64,000 nucleotides of DNA from Adenanthera pavonina (Eukaryota > Streptophyta > Magnoliopsida > Fabales > Fabaceae): assembly GCA_026686845.1 (NCBI GenBank), contig JAIVEN010000015.1, forward strand, positions 18,829,501 to 18,893,500, given 5' to 3'. The first letter of the stretch is position 1, and every line of letters starts with the position of its first letter. Shown in pieces: positions 27,643 to 40,185 of the stretch. The notes under the pieces are model-generated. The model worked only from the letters and a program-made list of their open reading frames with translations. It was not told the origin of the DNA and did not search any database. Both the position numbers and the translations under genes were made by a program.

Positions 27643-29285
27643 ATGGGGAGCCGTGGCGCCATAGAGGTGGCCAAGACGGTGCTGGAGGTCGCCGATGTGG
27701 CTTGGACCGCCGTGGAATGCAGTCACCATCTCCGCCACCACGGCAAGTCTCAAAGCTCATCCGATGAAAACGATGAAAATTTGGAGTCACTTCGATCCGA
27801 AAATCTCCGCCTTAGGAGTTTGCTAGAGAAGAATTTGGTTCTACTTCATAAGCTTTCTCAATCTCCTTCATTCTTGAACGATTGCCCTCCAGATGTATGC
27901 CCTATCATGTTACTTCGGTTCTTAAGAATAGTTTAGTTTTATTTGATCAAAGATGCCAGTTTTCAAACTAATTGTATTAGTTTAAGCTAATTGAAAAAGA
28001 GAACAAAATGAACTCTCTTTTATTTATTTTTTAATAAGAACTGGGGATGATCTCTCGCCCCCTATTCGTCTCTTGCATTTTGTTGATGTGTTTTTATTGT
28101 TAATTTAGTTGCACGCTCGATTAGTGGATATTGTGAGGTCTGATGAGTACCTGACACAGCTCAAATGCCTACAAAAGGATTGTGTTGATGGAGGCAATCA
28201 ATTTCCTTTTAAGGAGGCCACAGGTATTGACCATTTTTTTGTTGGGGGTGCGGGTGAGGAGGAGTTAAATGAATGGCTTATATCTTGTGTATTCAATTAC
28301 TTGGAATTGTGAGGTCAAAAAAATACTTGGAATTGACAACTTTATTCTGCTGGTGGTTCATCGGCAGAGCTTGATTATCAATCTGCAGATATTCTGATCA
28401 ATGTTGATTCTGAAGAACCCAGCTGGTGGGTGTGGATCACGGATGAGATGCATCCAACCAACGTTGAGGAATGGAGTGGAATTGATGATGAAAGTTACAT
28501 AGTCATTGGCGAGGAACATGTGGTAGATGGAGTTGCCAACTTTATGGCTAAGTGCATTCTGTCAAACCCAAAAGCTCGAGTATGTCCTCACTTATACTGT
28601 TATACACATGTTTCTTTTTATTTTCTGTATCTAACTTTATTTATTTTGTTGTGATCACAGAATTTGTCACCAGAGGAACTTCGGAAAAGTAAGTCTATGG
28701 TCAGGTCGTTGTTATATCTTGTATGGGTTGTCCATTACATTCCCTTAATCCAAATTGTAAGAAGGAAACCTGCATCTTAATTTATAATATGTTCTTGCAT
28801 GAATGGGTTTGTTGAAGGCTCTCCCGTCTGGCCCATTTAATCTTATACTGTACAGGGAAACTATTTAATTATTTATAGAATCCTTGATCTTGTGCCATTA
28901 TCTCATCCTCCTAGTTAAGTGGTAACTGTTGTTCAAAATGGTGTAAGTATTACTTTCTCCAATAATCATTCATTGTAATGATTTCTACCTTTTCTTTGTT
29001 GAGGCTTAGCGTCTCTAATTCTAATAGCTAAATATTATTTAATTTTCTTTGAACACCCTACATCTTTTGCTCTGATACGATCTTGAAATAAGTACAGAAT
29101 TGTGTCTTGCTGCTGTTATGATTAAGTGGCAAAATGTTGGCATCTTTTATATTTTAAAGCATTTGATGCACAGCTCTATCAAAAGCATTGGGTGGCGTTA
29201 GCAAACTGGACAGGGTAATAGATATTTGGCATGCGGGGAAGATATTTTATTTACTGTCTACCTGGGGTCTTGCTTTGGCTGGGTA

Positions 29286-29322
<37 letters not shown>

Positions 29323-29809
29323 GTCTGCAACTATTAGCTTGCTTAGACAATGTACTAAAATCAGCTGATTAATAACTGATTTACCTTCATATATCATCTA
29401 ATAACCTACATGACAGACATGTAGTATTTATGCAGGGACCTGCATACAAACATATATATGTTTTTTTTTTTTTTGGTGGAAGGTGGGGGAGGGATTTTCA
29501 GAACTCAAAACTCTTGAATAATGAACCTTAAAGTGATAGATCGTCCCTGGGAACTTGTTGGACAGTAGGGAAACCCCGGTTTTGGAAGCCAAAGCTAAAC
29601 TCCATACTTATTTTTGGTCCTTTATTCCTTCATAATCATTACTATGATGAAATTGCCAAGAAAGCATGTTGGCGTTGACAATTTTTTATTCCTCAATTTA
29701 TTTATTTTATTTTTTATTTGATAACAGACTGTACAAAAGCCGTGCTGTTCTGAAAGTTGCTGCTAAGGGTATTCACACCGGCAGTAAACTAGCTCTCAAA
29801 GCTCTTTGA
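27643..29809 (+). CDS. Conserved plant protein of unknown function
   Basis: Six exons: 27643-27894, 28109-28223, 28368-28579, 28661-28688, 29174-29282, 29728-29809. Phases close to 265 aa. I do not recognise a named domain. Seen: an N-terminal helix (AIEVAKTVLEVADVAWTAVE), a short His-rich loop, a probable coiled coil at 46-72 (ENLESLRSENLRLRSLLEKN), an acidic Trp-rich middle (EEPSWWVWITDEMHPTNVEE), and a hydrophobic segment KIFYLLSTWGLALAGLY near 225-241 that could touch a membrane. The C-terminal part is basic (YKSRAVLKVAAKGIHTGSKL). It is probably the counterpart of Arabidopsis At1g44770, also uncharacterised, which would fit the neighbouring genes; that is memory, not a search. The start is the first ATG of a GC-richer exon. 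Confidence 0.85.
29289..29320. repeat. (CT)n microsatellite
   Basis: Sixteen CT dinucleotides in intron 5 of the unknown-function gene, just after its donor site at 29283. Confidence 0.9.
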
Positions 29810-31243
29810 AGATGGAGGTTCCATGGCCATGGCAAATGTAAAAAGGACAAGAACTCATTGTGCCTTGCCAGACTGGCATATGAACTTGATAATTCTTCCT
29901 ATGAGCTCTAGTTAATGTAAATAATTAAATTGTAAATAACATTGATATTGTCAATTGGCTTCTGAAACTAATTGGTTGATTGTATTGAACGTCTGGTTTC
30001 TGCATGATAATGCTGAGTCTGGATTTGTGGACGTAAAAATGTTGCTTCTGGGCTTGTTAGGTGAGATGTATTAGACGTATTTAATGACTGATCATTACGG
30101 TCTTAGTTCCCCCAAAAAAGACTAGGATATTCATAAGGTGAATCAGAGATATTTAATACGAATGAAAATTATGACTTCTCTAATTCATCAAGCATCAGGG
30201 ATTATGAGGAGAAAACGTTATGGAGAGTCCTGTTTTGGATATTAATGAATTATTAAATCAACGAATATTTTGGCTAATTAAATATCAAAATCTAATGGCT
30301 TCTTCTTCTGAATGACGTACAATGATCACTAGTGTTTGGTTATGACACTATCTCAAGCCAACCTCATTCCAAAGAACAAAAAGTTGGTCAGAAACAGGGC
30401 CGAGGTTCATCCTCATTTAAAAAATTTTCCTACTGATGGATTCCAGATCAATACAAAACGATTTTTTATTAACCATACAAAACAAATTTTACCATAGTGT
30501 TTTGGTGCACTGCTGTTGCAAGGAGACCACTTGAAATTAAACGACAACATGGCAATGGCCAGGGGAGGTAATTAGTGCGAACAGAAACATTTCACTAGCT
30601 CTTTACTTGTTCCCGTCTTTCATCATGACAAGAAATTGCCAAATATTGAAAAAAGGTTGTCAAATAATAAGTTACCAATCGCGTTTTCTGGAGAACAAGC
30701 AGTTCCGCAAATGGAAAAGGTACAGATAAAATGTTAATAAGCTCCGTGGAAGTAGATAAGAAAAACTAATGAAAGTGTATTTTTCACAAATGAAATATGC
30801 AGCAAGTTCAGCATAACATTAAGCAAATATCTATGAAGTTACACCTCAGAACTTTACCGCGCTACCGAAACCAACTTCCAGTTAGCATCTAACAAAGCAT
30901 TAACGCAGAGCTTCATAGGGAAATGTAATAGAAAAGTTTAATTAACATGTTTGGTACACAACTAGTTTTCTTCAGAAAGGTACTTTCCTCCGACGTGATG
31001 AAATTTGACATCCGTTTCAGGATGGAGAAAAGAAATGTATGGCTTAGAATAAGATAAAGATTTGACTAAAATACTGAGACATCTGGTGATTAAAAAAAAA
31101 AAGTTTCATGAAACCTGAAAGCCGATGGTTTTCCAGATTCGTGAATCCATTCAAGAGTACAAATGAATAACTAAAGATAGATCATGGAAACTGACTGACA
31201 AAGGAAACCCATCATCTTGGGACAAAACTAAGGAGGTTACAAA
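29810..31243. other. Tail-to-tail intergenic region
   Basis: 1.4 kb between the convergent ends of the unknown-function gene (+) and the LysM gene (-). It should contain both 3' UTRs. I see no additional gene. Confidence 0.6.
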
Positions 31244-33441
31244 TTACAATACCAAAGAGATCATCAACTTGACCAGCAAAAACACAAGCGCAGATGTCAA
31301 AGCGGGCAATGGCTTCACTAAGGAGCAAGCAGCAGAAGCACCAGAAGTAAGCCCACTGATAGGGCCATTTGCTGGTTGGAACCCCGGAAATGACCCTGTC
31401 ACTGGCACCACTGATGATTTGGGTGATAAAGGACTGACTCCATCTGACAGAGGTGATGGTGCCGGTGCAAACACTGGAGCTCTAGCAACAGAAGTAGGCG
31501 GTGCTATAAGTGGAGGAAATTGCTGCGGCCCTTACATCATCATTTAAACATAGCAGGCACGTCAAAAAATTATGAGTAACACATTAGATCAGCAAATGAA
31601 GCAGAAATATTATGTCCTCACACCTTTTTCTTTTTCTATTTTGGGAAGAGGAGGGGAGAAGAACGAGAACATATTCGGAATTAATCCTATGACATTCATC
31701 CAAATGTCTATCCACCCAAATAGGTGAGCTAAGCCTAGGTTGCTATGCTTAATCTGCATTATAATGCAAATGCCACAAACATCCAAAACTATGTTGACTG
31801 AGTCGCCAAAAAATGAAAGAGGACAAAACTCTTGTACACTTTGGTGGAATACAACGATTAGAGTGAATATGCATTCAGAATCTGTGGGTGTGTAAAAACA
31901 GAAACTTGTCACTACTCTTACCTGGGCATCGAGGTTGAAGAGATGAAGACAACCTGCAGGTTGAGATAGAAAGATTGAATAAGCTTACAATTCAAAGACC
32001 TGTCCAGCAAACGGGATCATATTGCAAATCTAACGGAAAAAAACAGGCAGGCACCGGATAAACATACGCTGCTAATATGGTGCCATTAACAAAACCATCA
32101 TAACTACAAGAATTAACATTGCAGCCACCACTATTCTGTTGCGCTGTAACATTCCCGAGCATGAGATTGCTTCTTTTACATTGCATGCTGGAACAAGAAA
32201 CAGCCAGGGAAGCAGGCATACAGTATAAACTGCAGAATGCAAAGGTTAGCAGTCCATGAGAGAGAATCCAGATTTATAATAATAAACAAAAAGAAGAAAG
32301 AATGGAAGCCAACAGAGAAACAAAAGCCGCAGAGTACTTTAAATTTCGTGGCCCGCAGCTACATAGCACACAGTGACCCGCTGTAATGGCGTAGCTTCCA
32401 TTAGGGACAAGCAAGCCATGATCAGAGGCAAATTTTGGGAAATTTGATGCGCAAGCTGTAGCATGAGAAGCGGAATTAGAGACTGAACAGTACAACGATG
32501 ACTTGTAGTTTGGACACAAAAGATTGAAGTAAAGTTAGCATTACAAATACTGTTTCCCAATTGGAAAGCAATTTGATAGCATTACAGTGAACTTCTTACA
32601 AGTTGTATAAAGAATAGCAGCAATTTAAAAGCATAACAAATCAACTGATAAGAGCCTAAACAGGAAAACTCTCGAAGTGCACACAGAATTATCACGAGTT
32701 TAAACAGAAGAAAGGAGGTACTTAAAGGGAGAAAGATAAACTCTTCGAGCAGAAATAGAACCAGAAATTACCCGGTATTGGTATAGCGAGAATATCACCA
32801 TCGGTGATAGCTGAACTTCCCAGGGCATTGACGTTCATCAAATCAGTAAGAGTAGTGAAATACCTCGCAGCAATTGCGGCCAAAGTATCAATTGGCTGGA
32901 CCACATACGACAAGTAGATTGCAGGCAAAGAGTTATCGGTACCATTGAAGCAAGTGCAAGGGAGCGGCACCACAAGGTTCTGACCCGCATCCAGTACCGA
33001 AGGGTCACTTATCGAATTGGCCTCCCTAAGCTGGTCAGCAGACACCAGACCCCCATATGTGGAATCCGCAATCAACGAAAGAGTATCAGAGGGCCGAGTT
33101 TTGTAATGGGTCGACACCGATTTGCGAATTCCATCAACACACGAACAAGTAATAGGGATTTTGAGGAAGAGCCGGGAGGGAAGAATGTGATGCTCCACGT
33201 CGGGATAAGAAATGTCAATGGCATTGGCAGTAAGAAGAGCGATTGGGTCGATTTGAAAGAGGGAAGCCACCTCAGAGACCTTCAGGTCAGTGTAGAGAGT
33301 GTATCCGAGCAGAGCGTTGCAGGAGTCAGAGTTGGAGCAAGGCTCGATTGTGGATTTGCAGCTCACATGAGCGACATTGATCAAAACCTGCAAAAGTAAC
33401 AAGAGGAGAATGCTTTGCAAGGTGGACTTTTGATTTGACAT
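31244..33441 (-). CDS. LYM1: LysM-domain GPI-anchored receptor protein (LYM1/LYM3 type)
   Basis: Five exons on the minus strand: 33441-32772, 32455-32338, 32229-32068, 31953-31922, 31530-31244. Phases close to 422 aa, the usual size of the family. A signal peptide (residues 1-28, SILLLLLLQVLINVAHVSC) is followed by three LysM segments at about 47-100, 112-164 and 178-225, separated by Cys-X-Cys pairs (CSC, CTC). A Cys-rich region follows with the family signatures NGSYAITAGHCVLCSCGP, LYCMPASLAVSCSSMQC and CSYDGFVNGTI. A Pro/Ser-rich stalk and a hydrophobic tail (ALTSALVFLLVKLMISLVL) indicate GPI anchoring at the outer plasma membrane. Arabidopsis LYM1 and LYM3 bind bacterial peptidoglycan and signal with the kinase CERK1; the same role is inferred here. 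Several N-glycosylation sequons are present. LYM1 versus LYM3 orthology is not resolved. Confidence 0.93.
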
Positions 33442-34259
33442 TGTGGAGACGTCTTTTTTCTAGCTGCACTCCTTCAGAGAAAGCGAAACTAAATGAAGAT
33501 GTTATCAATAGTACTAAACACCCTCAAGACCCGAAAATGAGTGTCTCTTCTGCAGAGGGTCTGTCTCTGAAGTTGACAGAGAAGGCTGAACGAAGCTCCT
33601 ACTCACGCAGAGGAAACGTTTTGGCTTTCAAGCCGGAGAAACTAGTGGGTTTAAAAGGATTGACCAAAAAAATGGAACGTGATGTGTTACCGAAGTATAT
33701 TTCCAGAAAGAAGATGAAAGATTCGAGGGGCAACGCCTGCCAGAGGTAGCAACAGAAGGGTCGAATTCTCCCCAGCTAAGATGAGGAAATTGGGGGGCTT
33801 AGGATTTATTATTGCGTTTTCTTTTGAGGCCAGGGTAGAAAGTAGAAACTAGAGGGCAGAGGGAATTAGGAGGATGAGTAAAAGTTTGGAACAGAAAAGG
33901 GGCGATGGTTGTTGAACAGACGAGGGAGAGCTGTATCACTATACACTAGTCGGTTGTACTCTCAGTGATGGAGAGTTTCCAACAATGGCATCTCGCTGGA
34001 CTAGTTTGCCCCCGTGTGTCTTCAATTTTCATTCTTGAAGTACTAAATTTTCCCCCAAAACGGCGCCGTATAGACAAATCAGCATTAAATTTAATTAAAT
34101 ATAAATAATTTTTTATCGTGTTATAATAGTGGTAGAAGGACAAAGTAAATTTGCAGATAAATATCAGCAACCTTATGCATTTTTTCGTTCATGGGATACC
34201 ATTTGATATATTACATATATTATTTATGATTTATAAATGGTATTTTTTTGCCACCATGT
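33442..34259. other. Upstream region of the LysM gene
   Basis: Presumed 5' UTR and promoter of the LysM gene, transcribed leftwards. A 104-codon open frame on the plus strand (33435-33749) has no recognisable features and is treated as chance. Confidence 0.5.
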
Positions 34260-34267
34260 ATAAATAA

Positions 34268-34764
34268 CAAAGTTCAAAAAATTTAGATATTAAACTGGTC
34301 AAGACACTTATTTAAGATTTAATAATTTAATTATAAATTAATTAAAATTAAACTGACGATAATAAATTTAATAGTTTTTTAATTTTATATATTATATAAA
34401 AAATTAAAAATATTATTAATAAATATATTAAAATTTAAATAAGTTAATATTCATCTATAATTATATTTTGAATTTAAAATAGTCAATTAATATTCTATTT
34501 TTATATTATTTGTTAAGTAAATTTATTATTATTAATAATTATGTATCATAATAATAATTAGATAATATTATAATAAAGAAAAAAATTATACAAACAATAA
34601 TACTGTTTAGTAATAAAAATAATATTATTTTATTTTAAAATTTTTAAAAACAAAAATTTAAAAAAAAATTATACCAATTCAACCAATTTAACCATCTATG
34701 ACAGACTTGACCCCGGTTCCCAATCCAACCAACTGATCCAATCTGATCTAATTTTTTAACATTG
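34268..34764. mobile_element. hAT-type non-autonomous element (MITE) with 8-bp target duplication
   Basis: The 497-bp element begins CAAAGTTCAAAAAATTTAGA and ends with TTAGATC-like sequence inverted (TGATCTAATTTTTTAACATTG). The termini are imperfect inverted repeats of the CA(A/G)TGTT type. It is flanked on both sides by the identical octamer ATAAATAA (34260-34267 and 34765-34772), the length made by hAT transposases. The interior is AT-rich and non-coding. Confidence 0.78.
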
Positions 34765-34772
34765 ATAAATAA

Positions 34773-35290
34773 TATAGTTTATTATAAATTTCATATCCAT
34801 ATTATAGTAAATATAATAACATATATAAAGCTATTTAAAATAAAATTTATAAAATTTTTATTATTCATAGATCTTAAATAATATAATTTTTAAATTATGT
34901 GTAAGACACATAAAAGACAAAAATATATTATTTTATATTGATAAATTGTGTTAATTATATATTTATGAAATATTCGGTATTCATATTGATTATTGAATCA
35001 TTAGGGCAAAAAAATGTTGATTGGGGGGCGCATGTTACATGAACCTTTTAGTCAAAAAAAACAAAAGGCGCATCTTATGAGTTTTGAGAGGGACCACCGT
35101 AAAAGCGAAGGAGAATGTTTAGGTAAATGAGGGAGCTGTTTTTGAAATTTCGGACAATCACAGGTGGGCCCCACATGCAGACTGGATGTTGGCTTGCTTT
35201 TCTGGGCGTTGGGCAAAGAATTTGCTAGGTGGACCTACTTTCGATGCATTCTCCTAATGGGGATGGATTCAAATTTAATTTAAGCCATTG
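34773..35290. other. Intergenic, nothing recognised
   Basis: AT-rich DNA between two MITEs without a recognisable gene or repeat. Confidence 0.5.
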
Positions 35291-35292
35291 TA

Positions 35293-35572
35293 TCCCTCCC
35301 TACCATTTACATAAAAAAAATCTTTATAGATATTTAAAAAAATTATTTTAATCAGTTAAAATTAATTAAATTATCTCATATTTTAAATTTATTTTAAAAT
35401 TATTTTTATTTAATTTAATATTAATTTAAATTATTAATATATTTAATCTCTCTTACATAATTAATGAAGAGTAATTTTTAGAAAAGAAAAATTTACTGTA
35501 TCATTAATTTTTTTTTCTTATATTTAAAATCACTAAAAGAAAAAAAATTTCTCTTATAAATATGACCAAAGA
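35293..35572. mobile_element. Second copy of the MITE family at 15269
   Basis: Starts TATCCCTCCCTACCATTTAC and ends near ATAAATATGACCAAAGAGATA, which inverted resembles the start. The body aligns along its length with 15269-15556, with many substitutions. Boundaries approximate. Confidence 0.55.
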
Positions 35573-38150
35573 GATAATTGTATTGTACATTTGTACTATT
35601 ATTTTATATATTTAAGACATAAACAAAAATATGTATAGAATCATTTTTATCTATTTTTATATTTTTATGTAGTCTAGATATATATTATATGAGAGTCAAT
35701 CATCAATATATTATATTATATATTTAAGATATAAAATAAAAAAATGTACAGAATCATTTTTTTATCTATTTTTATATTTTATGTAATATAAATATATATT
35801 ATATCAAAATCAATCATTAACACATCAATATATACATAAAATAAAATTTATAAAAGCTACGTTATTTAAAAATCATGAATATTATGACTTTATATATTTT
35901 TATACTGACTTACTTTATATTTTACGCAATTCACTTTCTAAATTATATATATAACTAATATCAAATTTGTGCACTTGCATAATATACATCATTTTAAAAA
36001 AATATATATAATTTTTTTAAAAAATATATTATTTATTCAAAATAAAAAATAAATTAGTAATCAAAGTGATTAGCTAGTACAACTTACTCTTCTTATCAAT
36101 ATATCAATGTATATAATAAAATTAATGCAAAATTATGAAAGTTTGTCATGGTAGATAATTATGTCCTTTAAATATATTTTCTATGATTGCACCGAGTCAT
36201 TTCTAGTTTTTATATGATATATTAATGTAAAACTTAATATTTTTTTAAAAAAATAGAAACTGAATTTAAAAATAAGCGAATGAGCTATAAAAGAGATTTG
36301 AAATATGTCAAAATCACATAATTTTTAGAGTAAAATTTGTACCTTTTTATTATTATTGCAGGACATCTAGACTATTGAATTAAAGGAGACACAGGATTTC
36401 ACTTGATTTTTAAATTTGAATGAATGAATGAGATCTTTTAGTAAAATAGTGACAATAGACAAGTATACCAATAGAAATAACATCAAGAATGCTTCTGTCA
36501 AAGGAATTTGTCGACTTCTTATACTATGATGAAGTGGATCTCACTTTCATGCTATGTTTTAACTTATGAACATAATGGGGAAATGCTGTGGAAGGCATCA
36601 TATTAAAGATAACATGCACCAGCTGATAATGATTCAAAATATATGAAACATACCACTTTTAAAAAAAATAATGATGGTATGTTTTTAAAGATTTATAATG
36701 ATTTTCATTTGCACTTTGCATTTGGATGTTGTTGGATTTAAAAAGACAGAATTTTAATAAAAAATTGTTTCTTTATATCTACTCTAGTTCTTAATTATTG
36801 CATGTGAATGGATTTCTTGAGTCAAGAAAGAAATGAATTTAGGCTCACTCAAATAAATTTAATCTGCATGATACCCAATTTATTTACTTTGGACATGAGG
36901 TTCAAGTCTACTTGGCCCAATCAGACTGATACTCGTTTAGTCTTTTACCATATAGCTCATGCCACTTGGCTAAAATTAAGTGTGGCATCTGTTTTTATCA
37001 ATTTACGTGGCTTTTGCCACTTATCTCACCCTATGGAGCCTCATTTTTGGTAATTCCAGCTCAGCGGAAGGCCCAAGTACAACACTCACACTGTTGTGAC
37101 ACAAGCCCAGTGGTTTTACTCTTACGATCCTTCTTTCTTTGCCTATCAATCTTGATCCGGGTGGAGGCTTAAATGGCACTAACGTAAATGGCTACATGAG
37201 AGTATCAATGATCAACACGTATCATAAGCGGCCGAAAAGACCAAAATAGAGTTGCCGTTTAAGAAGGGTTTTCTAATTTCTTTTTTTTCTCTCTATCTTT
37301 TTAGAGTTTCACTTTGAAAACTCCTCTATTGGAATTGATCTGGGGAAACACGGCAGCCCATCTTCATGTACTACTATAGATACTATAAGTTTGACTTTCC
37401 CATTTGGTTTTTAGTCAGTAAAGAATGAGTTTTGATAGAATTGGTTCCGTAACATAATTATGATAAAAATTTATTTTTGACTAACATGTTTATGTTTGAA
37501 TGATTTATTTGAAAATTGGTTTTGATAAAATTCATAATTTTCCTCTAAATTGAACTTAAACTCTATCTCATGATTAATTTAATTTCCTTAGACTAAAATT
37601 TAATTTGCATTTATTTAATTGAGAACATAATCTATCTGATATAATATTTTCTTACATGTTATAATCTATAAAGATTAAAATTTTGAGGGGTATATTGGTT
37701 ATTAGATAGAAGAAATTTTATGGAAATTTTATTTTCCCAGATTCACTATTTTTTCTCATTTTTATTTATCCATTTTTATCTGGTTTCTTTTCAAACCTTG
37801 TTGGAGCTAACGGAAAAGCAATATTGGAGTCACTTCTGCCTCAACTCCGTTTAGCTTCCAAACCACTTCTCCAACGTGATCTGGTGACACACTCAAACAC
37901 CCACAAAAATAATAAAAACTTGGTTTTGAGGTCAAACCACTTATTTAAAGTGAAACCAAACACACCCTTATTCCTCACAAAAACTATGTTTTCAGTACAG
38001 CAATTATGAGCCTTTTGGTTTTTCCAGATGTACATGGTGTGTTACTTGTCTGATGTTCCTTCCCCTGTTTTAGATTCTACCAAACACTGGATTCACTAAA
38101 GAGTCACAAAACCTGACTTGCCAATTTATTTTATTTATCTAGAATGTCTA
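35573..38150. other. Intergenic, AT-rich, no gene recognised
   Basis: Includes two similar short blocks near 35600-35700 and 35715-35820 (both with ATATATTATAT and CAATCAT motifs). Sequence at 37925-37975 ends AAACCAAACACACCC, resembling a MITE right end, but I found no matching left end. No supported exon. Confidence 0.5.
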
Positions 38151-38880
38151 AACATAATCAAACTATGTTATGTGCTCTGTAAATTTAACAGTGTCAATAC
38201 TGGAGTCTGTAATTTGAGGGATTCAGAAGATATTCGAGTGTTATGTGTGAGAAAATTTTCAAAATAAAAAGGTGTCTCTTAAAGGATTCATGAATTAATG
38301 AGGTGTCTATTAAAGGATTCATGAATTAATGATGACTCTTGAGATGATTCATGAAAAATCACAATGTTCATGAAATATGAAAAGAAGTGACTTTTACCAG
38401 ATTCATGAATCATTACAATGTATACACATTAATCATATGAAAGGATGTAACTTTTGTCTAAATTTATGAATCATTACAATGTACATACATTGATTAATGT
38501 ATATGTCCTTTTATTGAAATAGTTATGTTGCTTCAAGAGGTGCCTTCTCATTCCTTATAAATAGTCTACAATCTTTCATCATTTGAGAATTCTAATTTTC
38601 ATTCACTTGTTTCAACATACACAAACTCACTTGCTTTTATTTTTAGTGCACAAAGAATAAAAAGCAAATTACCACTTTGTATAAGTCATTGTTGTCTAGG
38701 CTTGAGTTTTGGAAGTACAGCACCTACTGAAGGATCTTCATTGTTCTGCAGGAAATTCGTCACTAACCCAAATTGTACCCAAGATTTGGAAATTGGTGGG
38801 GACGAATTAAACCTAAAGGAAAGTGTTGCCCACGCCTTGAAGAATTGTACATAACTTTTTCTCCAATCTCTTTTTCTTCT
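38150..38880 (+). mobile_element. Probable Copia-type LTR remnant
   Basis: The block has the layout of an LTR promoter: AT-rich upstream repeats, a TATAAATAG box at 38556-38564, then C/T-rich leader and the segment GGGGACGAATTAAACCTAAA that resembles the downstream part of plant Copia LTRs. A 31-bp direct repeat occurs at 38270-38331. I could not define TG..CA ends or a target duplication, and no protein-coding part follows, so this is tentative. Confidence 0.4.
38270..38331. repeat. 31-bp tandem duplication
   Basis: Two adjacent 31-bp copies of a unit starting AGGTGTCT and containing TAAAGGATTCATGAATTAAT; one mismatch between them. Confidence 0.9.
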
Positions 38881-38899
38881 ACACTTTAAAGTTCCATCC

Positions 38900-40180
38900 C
38901 TTGTAACATTATGTTGGTTTAGGATGCTCTTCTCTTCAATGTGTCATGAGATTGAGTTGATAATAGTATCTAGTTTGAGGAATTTAAGCTCATGGATATT
39001 GAAATATGGCTTTAAGAACTATTTTGATCTATATGAAAAAAAAATGATAAATTATCAATTATGTGAAGCAGCAAAGTGAAAAGTTTATTGGTTAAACCTA
39101 AGGGGTACCTTTTCATTGTGGAAGCTAAGATAAGTCGATTTTATGTTAGATTGCATAAGTGATGTGTATTTTCTGATCTTTTGTCTAGTGTCATGGAGTT
39201 AACCTGCACATGGTATATGCTTGGAAATCTCACTGTTGCTTTGACTTAAATTTTTATAATTGATGACCCAATTTTAATGGACCTCATTGATGAAACGAGA
39301 TCTTAAACTCAATTAAAAAAAAAAACTACCGTACGAGATTCTCATACAGCAGTTTCATTTTTTGGACTGAGGACAAAGTAACTTACATAAAAAAGAGGTT
39401 TTTTTACCAGAGATTAAGAAATAATAAAAGAGGATCCCAATGTAATATAAAATTATAAATCCAACGGTGAACGGTACCCACATTAATACTGTCCTAGTCG
39501 GCAAACAGCTCAGGATAGTATTAGTCACGTCTTAAACTTTTTATTCTGTGTACATCGATTTACTTATTTTTATTTTGCAACGAAGTTAGTCACAACATAT
39601 TTTTATTATTTAATCACATATTTTTTAGAATCTATTTTATATGTAAAAGTAATAGAAAAAACAGCTATTTTAGATATTCATAAGAGCTCGAATCTAAAAA
39701 CAGCTTTTTTTCATAGTCCCAATAAATCTAAGTCTAACCTATTGATTAGAATAAAATATTCATATATATATATATATATAATTCCCAATATTTAAAATTA
39801 AGTAAGATTGGCTATAATTGAAATTTAAAATTATACTTTAAATTCATATCCTATAAAATCTGCCAACCACATGTAAAAATAAACAAAAAGTTGTTGGTGA
39901 CATATATAAAATTTATATTTGCCCTATAAAAAAATTGAATTATGTGATATCTTTTAAATTTCAATGTGAATAATGTTAATTTTAATTTTAGTTGTATATA
40001 ATATATAAATTTTAGTTATAATATTTAAATTATATTCTTGATTTAATCTAGAAAAATTATTAGTTATCTTTTAAAATTAGATAACTAACTATCTGATTTA
40101 AATATAATATGAATAAACTTAAAAAAATTACCAACTAACTAAAATATAAAATAATAAAATTTATAAATACATCTTTGAAT
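38900..40180. other. Intergenic, no gene recognised
   Basis: AT-rich DNA with a TA run at 39763-39780. No exon or clear repeat border seen. Confidence 0.5.
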
Positions 40181-40185
40181 TTAAA

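Noticed and set aside
33435..33749. 104-codon plus-strand open frame overlapping the start of the LysM gene
   Set aside because: Begins inside the LysM coding start on the opposite strand and shows no family features; most likely chance in the leader region.
37430..37975. Possible MITE ending AAACCAAACACACCC
   Set aside because: No matching inverted left end or target duplication could be found by eye.
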